From Blumeriella jaapii (taxonomy: Eukaryota; Ascomycota; Leotiomycetes; Helotiales; Drepanopezizaceae), in the NCBI GenBank assembly GCA_009599575.1, contig VWND01000013.1:248001-312000 (forward strand): a DNA stretch of 64,000 bases, given 5' to 3'. Both the position numbers and the translations under genes were made by a program. The notes under the pieces were generated by a model. The model worked only from the letters and a program-made list of their open reading frames with translations. It was not told the DNA's origin and searched no databases. Within the stretch, counting starts at the first letter, position 1, and the number at the start of each line of letters is the position of its first letter. This document shows positions 10,286 through 21,806 of the stretch, one piece after another.

Positions 10286-12133
10286 ATGGCCAAGTTCAAG
10301 AACGCAACGACTCCATCTTCGCCGCGGCGCGAGAAACATGTACAAAACATCATGTCGACCGGCGACGACTCTCCGAAGAGGGAGACGCCCAATCCTCCGC
10401 CCGTCAGCTCCGTCAGCTCCGTCTCGCTGCTCCCACAGAAGCGCGCCCTCGACGACGACCACGCGCCCTCGGTCTCCTCGCCGCTCAATCCCGACTTCAG
10501 GTCCAAGGCGCAGGATGAGGCTCCTGTGGCGCGCGACCGCGTCGCGAGAGCCAAGAAGGAGTCGCTGAAGAAGCGCGAGTCGAAGGCTGGATCGGCGGCG
10601 CCCGACTCTGGCGCGAGAGCGACGCCAGACCTCAAGGTCGGCGCGAAGAGCAAGAAGAAGGAAAAGGCATTGGAGCCCATTCGCTACAAGCTGCCGGCGC
10701 CGAAGCCGTCGGATTTCGAGCCTCCCCGGGGTCCGATTTTCATACCTGCCGATACCAGACCGACCGCCGAGCGCCCTGAGATCACCTTTCACGAAACCAC
10801 GGACCAGTAAGTTGCGCGCGAGGATGCGTGGCACCGTTCCAAGCTAATCACGGCTTCCAGTGTCTACAACAAGAAAAACTTCCACTACACACACTGCATT
10901 GCAGACCCCGCCTTCCCATCCTCCCTCTTCTATCGCCAGTCAGAGACCGAGCCCTTTGGACCGCGACTCAACTTCGAAGATACCGCGACCCACATGTTCC
11001 TCGACGAGTCGGGCAAGCATGTGACGACAGACAAGGGCTTCAGAATGGCCAAGTCGAACGTGTGCGTCCGGGAAGGGAGATGGTACTACGAGGTCCGAAT
11101 CACCAGCGGCATTCCGAAGTGGAAGTCGGGCACGCATGGTGCTGGGCCCGACGCGTCTAATGGACATGTGCGCATGGGCTGGGCGAGACGGGAGGCGACG
11201 TTGGATGCACCGGTCGGGTACGATGCCTATAGCTACGGAATTCGAGATGTCGCGGGCCAGAAGGTCTTCATGTCTCGACCTGCGAATTTCTTCCCGAACA
11301 ACGAGGACATCCGAGAGGGTGACGTGATCGGATTGGAGATCAACCTACCATCAGAATCACTCCACCGCAAGGTGGTGGAGGGCCAGTACAACCCCGCCGT
11401 TGATCTGGAGGACGAGGGAAATGTAGGAATCGAGAGAGCAGACATTATCCGCGACCGGGTTCCTATTCGATTCAAGACACACCTGTACTTCGAGCAGATC
11501 GAGTACCACTCTTCGAAGGAATTGGAAGAGCTGATGAACCCGTCGCCGGTCATTCAGTCGACCGGTGGGGTTGGAGGGTCGACACAAGAGCCACGACCAA
11601 CGCACCCCGTGCCCGCCCTCCGAACCCTTCCCCATTCGAACATCAAGGTCTACAAGAACGGACGTTATGTGGGCACCGCTTTCAAGGACCTGCTCTCTTT
11701 CCTCCCACCATCCTCCAAGCCTCTTGCGCAGGTTGGCGCCAGAGAGGGGCTGGACGATGGAATGCTAGGATACTACCCCGCGATTGCCGTCTTCAGAGGT
11801 GGTGCGGCAGAGATCAATCTCGGTCCAGACTTCTGGTGCCCACCGCACGACGAGGGCGAGCCTGGCGAGGTAGACATGGTTGGGAACGAGCAAGCTACCA
11901 AGAAGGCCCCGAAGCCCCGGGCGGCTGGCGAGCGGTACGACGAGCAGATTGTGGAGGACATCATGTACGATATCATCGACGAGGTTGATTTCTGGATGCA
12001 GGACGGAGGGGTGAGCGGGAAGGGGGTAGCGAACGGCGTACAATCTTCGGCTGGAGTATCTGCGGGTAACGGGCTTGCGGGCGGCGTTCTGGGATCTGAG
12101 GAGATCAAGGAGTTGGTCCAGGAGGACGATTGA
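10286..12133 (+). CDS. bre2: COMPASS (Set1C) complex SPRY-domain subunit Bre2/Ash2
   Basis: A nuclear subunit of the H3K4 methyltransferase complex. Its SPRY domain helps stimulate Set1. Exons 10286-10806 and 10861-12133 give 597 residues. The intron (54 nt, GCTAAT branch) joins FHETTDHVYNKKNFHY. The first 150 residues are charged and disordered, rich in Lys/Arg and Ser/Pro. The SPRY core follows: GFRMAKSNVCVREGRWYYEV, GHVRMGWARREA, YDAYSYGIRD and EGDVIGLEINLP. After an insertion, the split SPRY part resumes with IKVYKNGRYVGTAF and YYPAIAVFRGGAAEINLGPDF. The C-terminal EQIVEDIMYDIIDEVDF helix corresponds to the Sdc1/Dpy30-binding segment of the family. The order matches fungal Bre2/Ash2 throughout. 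No wing or PHD module is present. Confidence 0.9.
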
Positions 12134-13684
12134 TATCTTGTGCGCTGGACTTTACAATACCAGACGCCTGCAGTCGCAGACGGATAGACCGCTCGAGGCG
12201 TATCTTGCTTAGTGTATACGGTCCCAATGACTCAAATGCATTCAATGCCACGTCGAGAGAAAACGAAATCAAAGAGAAGAACTTCCACAACCTGCACAAC
12301 CTAGATCGAATCTCACGGCGTTCATAACAATCGCCTCCTCGCCTTGACACGCAGTAAGTTCTCCATCCCAACCTATCCTTTTCCCCTATCTCAGCTCTTC
12401 TGAAGCTATCTGGTCAACTGATGATAGCTGTAGCAAGTCCATCCAAGCTTTCTAACATGCCAGTCGAGAAAAAAGGCTTTGAGCAACGCTCGACAGACAG
12501 ACATCTTGCAATCAAGCCGACTTGTCTCTCTTCCGAACCCCAAGGATACACAGATACCCTGCTCCTCGGCGCAGGAGAGAGAGAGCACAGCCGTCGATTC
12601 TTGCTTTGGACTCGGTAGCCCCCTCTGGTCTGGGTCACGCCGTACCTTCCGTCCTCTCCTCCTCCTTCTCCGGACATCTGCCGTGCTGAGCAGTCGGGTG
12701 GGCTTGAAAACCTTGCTTCTTCTTCTTCTCCTCCTCCTCCTCCTCCGCCGCCTTGTCGTCCGTCGGTGGCGGGCGTGGCGGGCGTGGCGTCAGAGTGATG
12801 CTCGAAGCTCGCCAGCTGCTCGGCCGGGGGCAGCGACGCGGACTGGGGCTGGCTCGGTGGTGGAAGTGGAAGCGGCAGCGGGAGCGGGCATGGAGACGGA
12901 GGGGGATTGGACCTGGATCTGGATCTGGATCTGGATTTGGATCTGGCTTTGGATTTGGCTTTGGATTTGGATTTGGATTTGGCTTTGGATTTGGATTTGG
13001 ATTTGGATCTGGATCTGGATCTGGCTTTGGCTTTGGATTTGGCTTTGGATTTGGATTTGGATCCGGATTTGGATTTGCGTTCCGCGGCTGGGGCCCTGTC
13101 ACCGGCAGCGATGGACGATTCACGGTGGCTGTCACGGACAGCCGGAAGCCAGCGTGAGTCGCTCTCTTTGGGGGCGTTTATGGTGCTTTGATGCCTGAGT
13201 TGGAGTCTTCTTTGCTGCTTTGCTGCTTTGGTAAAGAAGAGGATGCAAAGGAAAAGTGAGACTTGCCGAGTCGACCAGGGCGCTGTGTTGGTCAGGTTTG
13301 TATTGTGTTGTTCGGGTCAGGGGAATATGATGTTGTTCCTGGGTGTTTACATAGATATGTATTGCAATCTATCACGTTGCTTCAACATTCTACTCCTCGA
13401 GCCCTACTTCTCGTTTCATCTCATATGCTGATACTGATAGGTCCCCTCGTGCTCCCGCGGCGGTCTCGATGACAGTCTCTGTCTCTGTCGAGTCCTCCTT
13501 CGTGTGCTCCTCTCGGTATCTTCATCTGCCATTCATCACAGCATCTTTCGCAGCCGGCCGTCGTCGTGGCCGTATCTGACCAATTCCGCATTGGTGCCCG
13601 GCTCACCTGGTGCTTGTGATGAGATGCTTGGGCTCGCAATAGCCTGCCATGCGTTTGGTCCCCAGCCCTGCCTGCATCATGCTC
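12134..13684. other. Intergenic region containing a hexanucleotide minisatellite
   Basis: The space between convergent bre2 and the RING gene. Long open frames exist on both strands only because the 12905-13075 repeat lacks stops in several frames. No recognisable domain appears in any of them. A CTT/CTC run lies at about 12716-12745. Confidence 0.5.
12905..13075 (+). repeat. GGAT(T/C)T-GGCTTT hexanucleotide minisatellite
   Basis: About 28 tandem hexamers alternate GGATCT, GGATTT and GGCTTT. The array is open in at least four frames, giving WIWIWL, DLDLDL, GSGFGF and, on the minus strand, PNPKPD-type dipeptide repeats. Period 6 explains the openness, so I do not call a gene. Confidence 0.9.
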
Positions 13685-14717
13685 TCACTCTCTCGACTGT
13701 CCCTGCGTCTCGCTGCTACCAACAGCACGAGCAGACGAACGCCGTCGGCGACGTTCATGCTCCTGATACAGACGCCGTAACTCAGAGATGTATTCGGGCC
13801 CCGTGGGCGTCGCATTCCTGATCTCCCGAAGCCGGGTCCGTATCGAGAGACGACGGCTCGTGGCGTCGACGTTTGGCGGCGCCAGTGTTGCCGCCGTGGC
13901 AGATGCTTCGGGCTGCGCGGCCGTCGTGGCAGCTAGATGAGACTCTGCACTCTCTGCTGGAGGAGCCGGTCCGTTGGACTCAAGGTCATATCGGCTGGGG
14001 GAGTCAGCTCGCGGACGCGTTCACCGGGGACGTGAGGGGGATGGCTCACCAGATAGGACATGTACTGGACACGTTCAAGAGCCAAGGGTCGATACAGGCC
14101 GAGTGGAGGGTGTGCTTGCAAGGAAGCAGACGTACTTCTTCCTTCTCGACAAAGACGGCGAGACAGATCGCACACTCGTGGCCGGCGTCCAGCTCCGGCC
14201 CCTTCTCTGGCTCCTCCTCCTCCTCCTTCTCCTCCTCTCCCGTCTGCTGCGTCCCGAGGCTCCTCTGGCACGCAGCATCTGCTTCGCGTTCATCGCCCTC
14301 ACCGACATGGTTTACTTTCCCACCCGGCACTCCCATACCACTGGCATCTCCATCACCGAGCACAGCTCCTCCCCGCTCCAGGTCGGCCGGCACCGCGGCC
14401 TTCTCCCCAGGACTCTGGCCCTGGCTCTTGGCCCGGAAGTGTATGATAGGGATGCTCTCCAGGGCCGCCAGCGCCAGGCCCTGCCGTCTGGTCTGCCTCG
14501 TCTGGCCGGGAGCGGCTGGACGGGGGCCGTAGCGCTCGGGGTTGCGCCGGGCCATGATCCGGGCTAGTAGGTAGGAGCCGGCGATGAAGACGGCGACGAG
14601 CCCAGCGATGCCGAAGAGCATCGCGGCGGTGACGGGAGACGTGTATCTGGTAGAGTAGGACGTGGGCGAGGGAGAGGGAGACGGCGTTGTCGTTGAAGAT
14701 GAGGACTGACTCGCCAT
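13685..14717 (-). CDS. Membrane-anchored RING-H2 finger protein (probable E3 ubiquitin ligase)
   Basis: Probably a ubiquitin ligase anchored in an endomembrane or the plasma membrane. Exons 14050-14717 and 13685-13994 give 325 residues. The 55-nt intron splits the second-to-last zinc ligand pair, and splicing creates CPICRYDLE, completing the RING. One transmembrane segment lies at about 32-54, followed by RRNPERYGPR, and an acidic Glu run at about 161-175 precedes the RING. The RING-H2 ligands (C182-x2-C185, C200-x-H-x2-H, C208, C220-x2-C223) are complete. The C-terminal helix with REIRNATPTGPEYISELRRL recurs in fungal membrane RING proteins. The ATG at 14717 has a strong CACCATGG context. 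The open frame to 14816 begins with TTG and is not used. The substrate is unknown. Confidence 0.88.
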
Positions 14718-17600
14718 GGTGCTGGTTGGGGAGGTTCTCAACGAGGAGGACACATAGTAGGGAGGCGTCGTCACTCGATGGTAGATGGGCACCAAGTGAG
14801 AGGTTTCGCTGTTCAAACTGTGCTTCGGCGTAAGGAGATACTACTACCCTTTATCTGAGCAAAGTCAATCGATTCCAGTAGGCGTCCTGCCACCGGGGCA
14901 AAGTCAATCATCGGCGGCCTGCCACCAGCGGAGCAGCAATACACGAACATTGCACGTCACACTACGGTAGCAGTGGCTGAGCACAAGCCGAAGGGCCCGA
15001 TGTACATACATCGTTCTGTACAGTATGCTGAAACGGTACTGTAGGCATCCTCGAGGAGCGATGAGCAACTCGAGGGAGGTTGGAGAGCCATATGTTTCCT
15101 CGCTCCCAATCGAAGACACATCGTGTGTTCAAGGCTTCCAAGACCCACCCCACTGACGTAAATTGGGTTGCGAAACTCTTGGGAGGTGCTGAATCTGGTG
15201 CATTGCACAGAACAGTACTGTAAGTACAGTCAGTACATACAGACATCTGCCCCCAGGTCGTCGTCCATGGGGCGTCTCCACTTTGAGAAAAGAAGAATGT
15301 TCAACTACTCCGTGTGTAGGAGTACAGTATGTATGTACAGTAAGTAACACACATCCACCCAAGAAATACGGTTCGATATCAGCAGCGGCCCGGTGTCGTG
15401 AGTCGTGACACAGTCCCAGGCCCAGGCCGCACAGCCCCTGTCCACCTCGCTTACGGCACAGTGAAAGTCAATACGCATGCGGGCCCCCTTTTTTTCCCCC
15501 CCAGGCTCTCATGTTGTCCAACGAGCCGGGATTCCGGCTCAATCCAAGATCCGGCCATCGTCGCGATCTTGTTACACAGGTTCTGACTTACAGTACCACC
15601 ACCGTTGTGGTGGGAGCCCAAATGTGGGAAGACACGGGGAAGGAGATGCCAGTGGTGGCGCGCCGTCTTGAATACAGTGCAGTGCAGTTCTTTACCCTTC
15701 GCGTCGTTTCATCGTTCGCCACTGTCATGATCGCTGCATTGCTTTGTATATTTGAATCTTGTTCTCGCACTCCACACTCCGAACAAGCAGGAACGCCAAT
15801 GCTGACTCGTGCCAGGTATTCGTTCGCGCACTTACCTACGGCGGACTTGCGACGAGAAAGCTGGACCGTTGCCGCAATGGCGCTTGCCGCAGTCCCATCA
15901 TCGACTGGAGCCCATTCTCTTGTTCGCAGCTAGCCCGACGAGTAGGACTCGTTACTTCGGTGTCTGTTCCAAAGGGACCGGGAGGACTGCTTGAGATCGA
16001 GAGCTTATTCTCCTCTGGCGTCGTACGCTTAACGGCTTTATTTTGCAAATAGGAAGGAGTCTTTCTTGCTCGCTAGACTTTGAAGTGACCCACGTTGTTC
16101 CGCTTTCGTACCCACGAGTCAGAAGATGCGCACACGCGTTTCTCGAAACCGGCTGATGTGACTCTCGGTGCGCCCTGGGGGAAAAAAAGCAGGTTGGCGG
16201 TCTATTTAATAAACCTCTGATTTAAACGTTCTTCGAAAGCCAGAACGGCCACGTGTGCACAAAGATCGGTCCATGGCTGTTGATCGGACTGTAGGATGGA
16301 GGTTGGGGAAATGCAACATTTGTGGGTGGCTAGATGTATTCTAGGGAAAATGGTTCGAAAAGGAAGTTCCTACGATTTACTGCTAGGGGACAAAACCATT
16401 GGCTATATCTCCAGTATTCGCATCAAATATGATTTGTCTTGATCGACCATTCTATTGTTGTCGACTGACCATGGTGTTGTTATCGACTATGTTATTGTTA
16501 TTGATTCTAGTTGGTTTCCCATTTTCTTTCATCATCTGGACTCGAAAATGTGACCCTTGTTAAACCGTAGCAAAGCTTCAAGCCAAGGCCTTTGATATAG
16601 TGGAAAACTATCAGTGCGGAGATAAGTTGCATGATTGTCACTGTGAAAGTAATTCTACCTATGCCGAGCTTATCGGAGGAATTTGTTCTTGGAAGGTGAT
16701 AGGAAGTGCTGTAAGACGGTCTTTATACCAGCCGTGCTGTATTGAGCTTTCCCATCGAGCAGCGCCTTCCCTGTCCAGTACAGTACACATTGAATGTCGA
16801 TTTTGACTCTTAGCATTCACTATCTTGCGGTCTACGTGCTAGCGAGCACAGTCATACTCTTCGCTACTTACGCAAATCTCGTAGAGTTCTGAGTCGCACG
16901 TGCATTCACCACTACTCAGAGACCACTGCGATTACGAAAAGACACCTCTTCCAGCTCTATAAAGGGAGCAAGCTGCATCTATTGGAAGAGCATGGTGATC
17001 GGCGGTCCCGGATTCGGTCCAGGTGTCTGGAGTTACGATGTGAGGCTTCGCCTGTTACAATCCCCTTCCTTCCCGAGCGACCTACCTTCTCAGCAGAGTC
17101 TTCCATTCTCTGTTTTGAGTACCTAGAAACCCCTCTCGAACATGCTGTCAAACGCTTATACGCTGTCGTTTATTTTCCTTCCATTGATATTTTGCACTGG
17201 ATCAGAGCCATCTTCTAAGCTGAACTCGAATTGTCATCGACGCAGCCTTCTGCCACCTCACTTGGGACCATGGCATGCGTCCGAAGCAAGAAGCGATCTC
17301 TTCGAAATTCACTTAATTTCCTTGTTGAAAAAACTGTAATCCCTTTGCGTATATTATCGAGTCCCCCCCCCCATCTTTTACACATAGCCCAGGCCATAGT
17401 GGAATGCAAGGTCCAGCACCACGTGGCACACTACCATAATTCAGCTAGTCTTTGTAACTCCAACACCGAAATCAGATTCGCTACCAGGTCCAGAGGTATG
17501 TAGACCCCTCTACTTCGATACGAATATCGCTGTCGATAGCGACCTAGCACAGACAAGCGAGAACATCGAAGGATGCACGCGTTCCGAGCCAGTATCATGA
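14718..17600. other. Gene-poor intergenic region
   Basis: Nearly 3 kb without a supportable gene. From about 14940 to 15350 it carries many TACAGTACTGTA-type short palindromes. From 16200 it becomes increasingly AT-rich. Open frames of 60-140 codons occur on both strands but show no domain, signal peptide or plausible splice structure. Confidence 0.5.
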
Positions 17601-20007
17601 CATGGTCAGCACGAGCGCCACCTTATATGTAGAAAAGGGGTGAAGATAACAGTAGTAATTGGATTGCTGTTGTCAAGCTATCCGTTAGTGTCATCTCGCC
17701 CTTTTCCACTTCAAATTCCGAGGCTGGAAAGTAAAACAAACGCCACGTGTACAAAACTGCTGTAGGATATCATCCTATCTGCCAGAAAAGCCACTGCTTT
17801 TAGGTTGTTGATGTCGAGAACAAATCCGGCAGCCTGACCTTGCCAGGACTTGCCAGATGTTGTGGTGAAAACCGACTTGGTTCGAAATGATAGGGCTACT
17901 AAGGTTTTCATGCGGGCATTCGAGCTTTAAATAGGTAGCATTTACTGTACTTTCTATCTTATTCCTTAGCTTCTATCGCCCGTGACCTATTCACTATTCG
18001 CTTGTTCACGAATCCATATACTCGGTACGGATTAGCTGATTCCTAAGACCCATAGTACATAGGTTATTCACCTTTTGCTCGCTTGTTTGCAAAAGCACAA
18101 CCTCGGATCTCCTACAAAGTACCTATTATTTAATAAGGAAAAACACGTTAGGTGAAAATCCTTTTTGAAATTGATTGTTGTCGTCCGAATAAAACTAGTA
18201 CATTCGTTTGCTAATAACAGGCGCTATCAACGTCATAAACATCTCGAGAGAAGAAAATAATTTTGATTAACAGATAGTAATAATAAATGTCGCATAGCAT
18301 TAGATAAAAAACTCGCCTTTTATCTTCTCGAAGGAATTTTTGTCTTTTGTGCATTTTACCGAAAGCTTACGGCGTTTGTATATTGCAGTAAAATTCTTTT
18401 ACAAAAAGATCAAAATACATGATTATCAAGCGTCGCTGATCTGCGTGATCTGAAATTTGGGGTTTTTGCTTATCAGGATCAAAAAGTTAAAGATCTGTTT
18501 TCAAAAGTCTGGCAGATGTTTTTAATCATAGGAAAATACAAAAATTAACGTGCTAGATCGGTTTTTAAAAAGTGCTATGCTTACACCGTTATTTACGGCG
18601 GCGGCGCATGTAAACGCGATTGACGTTTACCGTTGGGTGGCAGATGCTACATTTGTATTTTCGTTCGTGGTAGAAGACATTTATATACAAACATACCTAC
18701 CTAGGTACCTCCTAGCCATTCACTTGTTCACAGATCCACAGGCTTAGTACAACACGACTTTTGTTTGCTGACTTATTCTGTAATTTCCAAAACCTGTTAT
18801 ATAATTACGGGTATGTATAAAACATCCCAAGAATATACAGGAATAACTATGATGACGACACGACCACAAGTCATTACCGTCATCATTCATAATCAGAAGG
18901 CTCGCACCTTCCATAGCATTAGAACATTCATACTACATAAACAGCCCTTACGGCACAAAGAATAAACCATCTTTGACTTTACTACTCTCTGTTATAAAAC
19001 CGCCCCACTTGCCTTTCCAACGCTCCGGCATACAATACATATATATACATCCTTACCCGGCATTACAGTAAAATATCAAACTGTATCTAATTCTTTTTTC
19101 ACCAATACCGGAAAAATGACATGAAGCATGCCAAGTCCTGTCCATAACAACCAACTATCTTATCTCACTTTAGTTTTACAGCCTTGATTTTGACCAAGGG
19201 ATTGTAAGCAAGAGAAACTGTCCAAGGCTGTGAATTTCGAAAGCCCTGTACTTCCAAGCTTGTCAGATAGTTCTAAAACTCTGCTATCGTTTCTCAGGTA
19301 CTGCTGTCGTTGGAATTCTTGTTATCTAAATTAGATCCCGACTGTCGGAATCTAAAAAAGAATTGAATACATAACAAAAACCAAGACTTAGTTCAAGATT
19401 GACATTTCTCCAATCCACCGTCTTTGCATTCTCTTCGATGTACAGTACGTAAGTATGTACACTATCCCCGGCTGCCAAAGCCCTCTTCTTATGCCGTGAA
19501 CTAAATCCACAAAATCCAATCCACAAATCCGTGCTTTCGGAGCTTTCCATCAAGATCACTTATTTTCTCTTCCTATGCATTTCTTTCTCAAAAGACAAAA
19601 AACACATATCACGGAGGAAATTAAATGTGTCTCTCCACTGACGCCATCTACAGCCCTCTCAGTTCAAACGCATCTTGGAACATAGCTCGGCCGCCCGGGA
19701 GGAAGGGGAGGGAAACCAACAGACATCGCAATGAATCGCGTACAGGATTCTAATTCTCGACGATGGAAGGCAACATGAAGTTTGTGCCTTCAGTGTGGGT
19801 TAGGATAGGAAACGTTGGAAAACCAAGCTTGTGGTATTGGGAAGCTACTAAGTCGCAGCGCAGAAAGAGCACGCGGAATACCATGCAGTTCCTCATGCAT
19901 CACGTATTACAGGACCGATAAAGTCCCGCGCCTCTGAACGCCGTACGCACTTGTCTCCCGGATTTGCAAAGCAGGCAAACCAGACTCCAGTTCCCAGTTC
20001 CATGAAC
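17600..20007. other. AT-rich, probably RIP-degraded region
   Basis: From about 17930 to 19620 the sequence is strongly AT-rich with frequent stops in all frames. This resembles repeat-induced point mutation of an old repeat, although no source element can be recognised. The last few hundred bases are the 3' region of the NmrA-like gene. Confidence 0.45.
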
Positions 20008-20925
20008 CTAAGCCTTCGCAGCCTTCTTTTGGAATTGACTGCTCGTTTCCAGCCACGTCCCAAAGTCCTGGATCCCAGGGTACTCTCTCCTCGCCTCCTC
20101 GATATCAACCGCGTACCCATCCTTCTCAAACCACTTGAACATGCTCCCAATGTCCCGCATCGCCATCTTCACCAACGTGCCCACCGCACAGAACGTAGTC
20201 GGCATGTCCTGACCCATGCGCTCCTTGAACACTTGTTTCGCCTGCTCGAAGTTGAGCTCGTCGCCTGCGATGCCAACCTTCTTGCCTTGGTACTGATCCG
20301 GGTCAAGCAGGGCTTTAGCGGCGAAGGTGCCAATGTCCGAGGCTGCCACGAGCTGGATGGGTTTCTGGCCGACTTGCTGCCACATGGCCGCGAAGCCTTT
20401 GCCGGCAAAGTCGGGTGTGAGGTTGTCCATGAAGGTGACGGGGCGCAGAATCGTCCATTTCAATGATGTGCCTTCCGCCGCTCCCCGCAGATACAGCTCG
20501 ATTCTGTGCTTCGTAGCGATGTGCGCGACAGGCGTAGGGTTGGTGTCGGAGACGACAGCGCCGCCGCGGTCCGCAGAGGTGAATACGAAGTGTGTGACGC
20601 CGTGCTTGAGGGAAGCTTGGATGAGGCCTTCGGCTTGGGCTTCCTCTGCACCAGCGGGGCCATGGACTGTTACGCAGAAAACAGAGGTAATTGGGCGAGG
20701 GGCCGATGTGAAGATTGCTTCTGGGGCAGTTGGGTTTCCGGTGATGGGAAAAACGCGGGAGTCAAGGGCCGCGAGGGACTTCGCTTTGGCAGAGGAGGCA
20801 TCGCGGGTCAGCGCGAGGATACTTGCGTCGGCTGGGAGGAGGGGAGAGGCGATGAGGGCTTTGATAACAGAGGAGCCTTGCGTTCCTGTTGCGCCGACGA
20901 CGAGGAAAGTTTGAGAAGAGGCCAT
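20008..20925 (-). CDS. NmrA-like family NAD(P)-binding Rossmann protein
   Basis: An atypical short-chain dehydrogenase/NmrA-type protein that probably binds NAD(P)H as a redox sensor or reductase. It is a single exon of 305 residues, typical for the family. The dinucleotide-binding loop GATGTQG (11-17) directly follows strand FLVV. HFVFTSADRGG and WTILRPVTFMDNL are standard NmrA/HSCARG segments. The active-site YxxxK of true short-chain dehydrogenases is not evident. I chose the ATG at 20925 because the domain begins six residues later; upstream open frame to 21162 adds an unrelated leader. It may regulate nitrogen metabolism as NmrA does, but the family is large and this member could be metabolic. 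Confidence 0.85.
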   Translation of the reverse strand: MASSQTFLVVGATGTQGSSVIKALIASPLLPADASILALTRDASSAKAKSLAALDSRVFPITGNPTAPEAIFTSAPRPITSVFCVTVHGPAGAEEAQAEGLIQASLKHGVTHFVFTSADRGGAVVSDTNPTPVAHIATKHRIELYLRGAAEGTSLKWTILRPVTFMDNLTPDFAGKGFAAMWQQVGQKPIQLVAASDIGTFAAKALLDPDQYQGKKVGIAGDELNFEQAKQVFKERMGQDMPTTFCAVGTLVKMAMRDIGSMFKWFEKDGYAVDIEEARREYPGIQDFGTWLETSSQFQKKAAKA

Positions 20926-21806
20926 GGCGAGGTCGTGTTGATTGGAGATGAGGTTCATGGAGCGTATGAAGTCTTGCTGACCCAATACTGGGTTTGGACA
21001 GGTTCGGATTTGGAGGTCAAGTCGATCTGGATTTCGAGGCTGAAATGTCTTGCAGTAGCTCGCAGTATTTTGAAGAAGCTCGTCGTTGCTCCTGTGCCGT
21101 ACGGAAGGCTGAGACGGGGCGCAAAAGAGGCAGGCGGCAGCGCGGGTTTGATGGCCAGACACTGATATGAGTACGAGCTGGGATTTTTGATTGGGAGACA
21201 GATGTTGAGCTTGATGGAAACAGAGAGAGAGGAAGATATGGAGAGGTGGTTGTAGATGAAGTAGAGAAGAGAGTAAGTAGACGATTCACCTACAATGAAG
21301 GAAAGCCTTGCCTACTGTACTTGTATATTCACTGTTCGGAATAACGGACAGTTCAAAGTCCATGATTGATGCGAAGCTCGGCCGTACTGTCACACAGGCT
21401 CATGGTCGTCGTCGCATTCGTTTGTTGACGATGGCGGTAGGAGAAGCGACGCAAACGAGCAGCGGCATAAAGATGGTCCGGCCGAAGAAGAGCCGCGTCA
21501 CGTGTTTGCGGAGTTACCGTATGTAAACAACAGGATCATCAGGAATAACTCTCTTCTTTCACAGCATCCTCGGTCAAAAATGTCCCCCGGAACTCTATGT
21601 AAACATCCGATCGTGATGCTCGGCTTTGCGTGAGCACCCTTGCGTTCTCAGATAAAAGCGAGAGGAGGGATTGCATCCTGAGGAACCTTTTTTTCCCGTG
21701 AACATGTTAAAACACCAACGATATCAAACGACCGCGGATTTGTTTATCCTAGCTATATTACTCCACAGCCCGGTCTCGTTACCTCGAAACCTTCTGTCTC
21801 GTTCTC
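20926..21806. other. Intergenic region between NmrA-like gene and slh1
   Basis: The NmrA-like promoter lies at its left and the slh1 3' flank at its right. ACGTGTTTGCGG and CTATGTAAAC occur near 21500-21600. No gene is seen. Confidence 0.45.

Noticed and set aside
12479..13198. Long plus-strand frame with WIWIWL repeats, and its GSGFGF and PNPKP counterparts
   Set aside because: Period-6 minisatellite keeps at least four frames open; no domain, start context or splice sites favour any of them.
14718..14816. N-terminal extension of the RING protein
   Set aside because: The extension begins with TTG; ATG 14717 has a strong context and gives a normal short N-terminus before the membrane segment.
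20926..21162. N-terminal extension of the NmrA-like protein
   Set aside because: Rossmann domain starts directly after ATG 20925; the extension has no targeting character or similarity.
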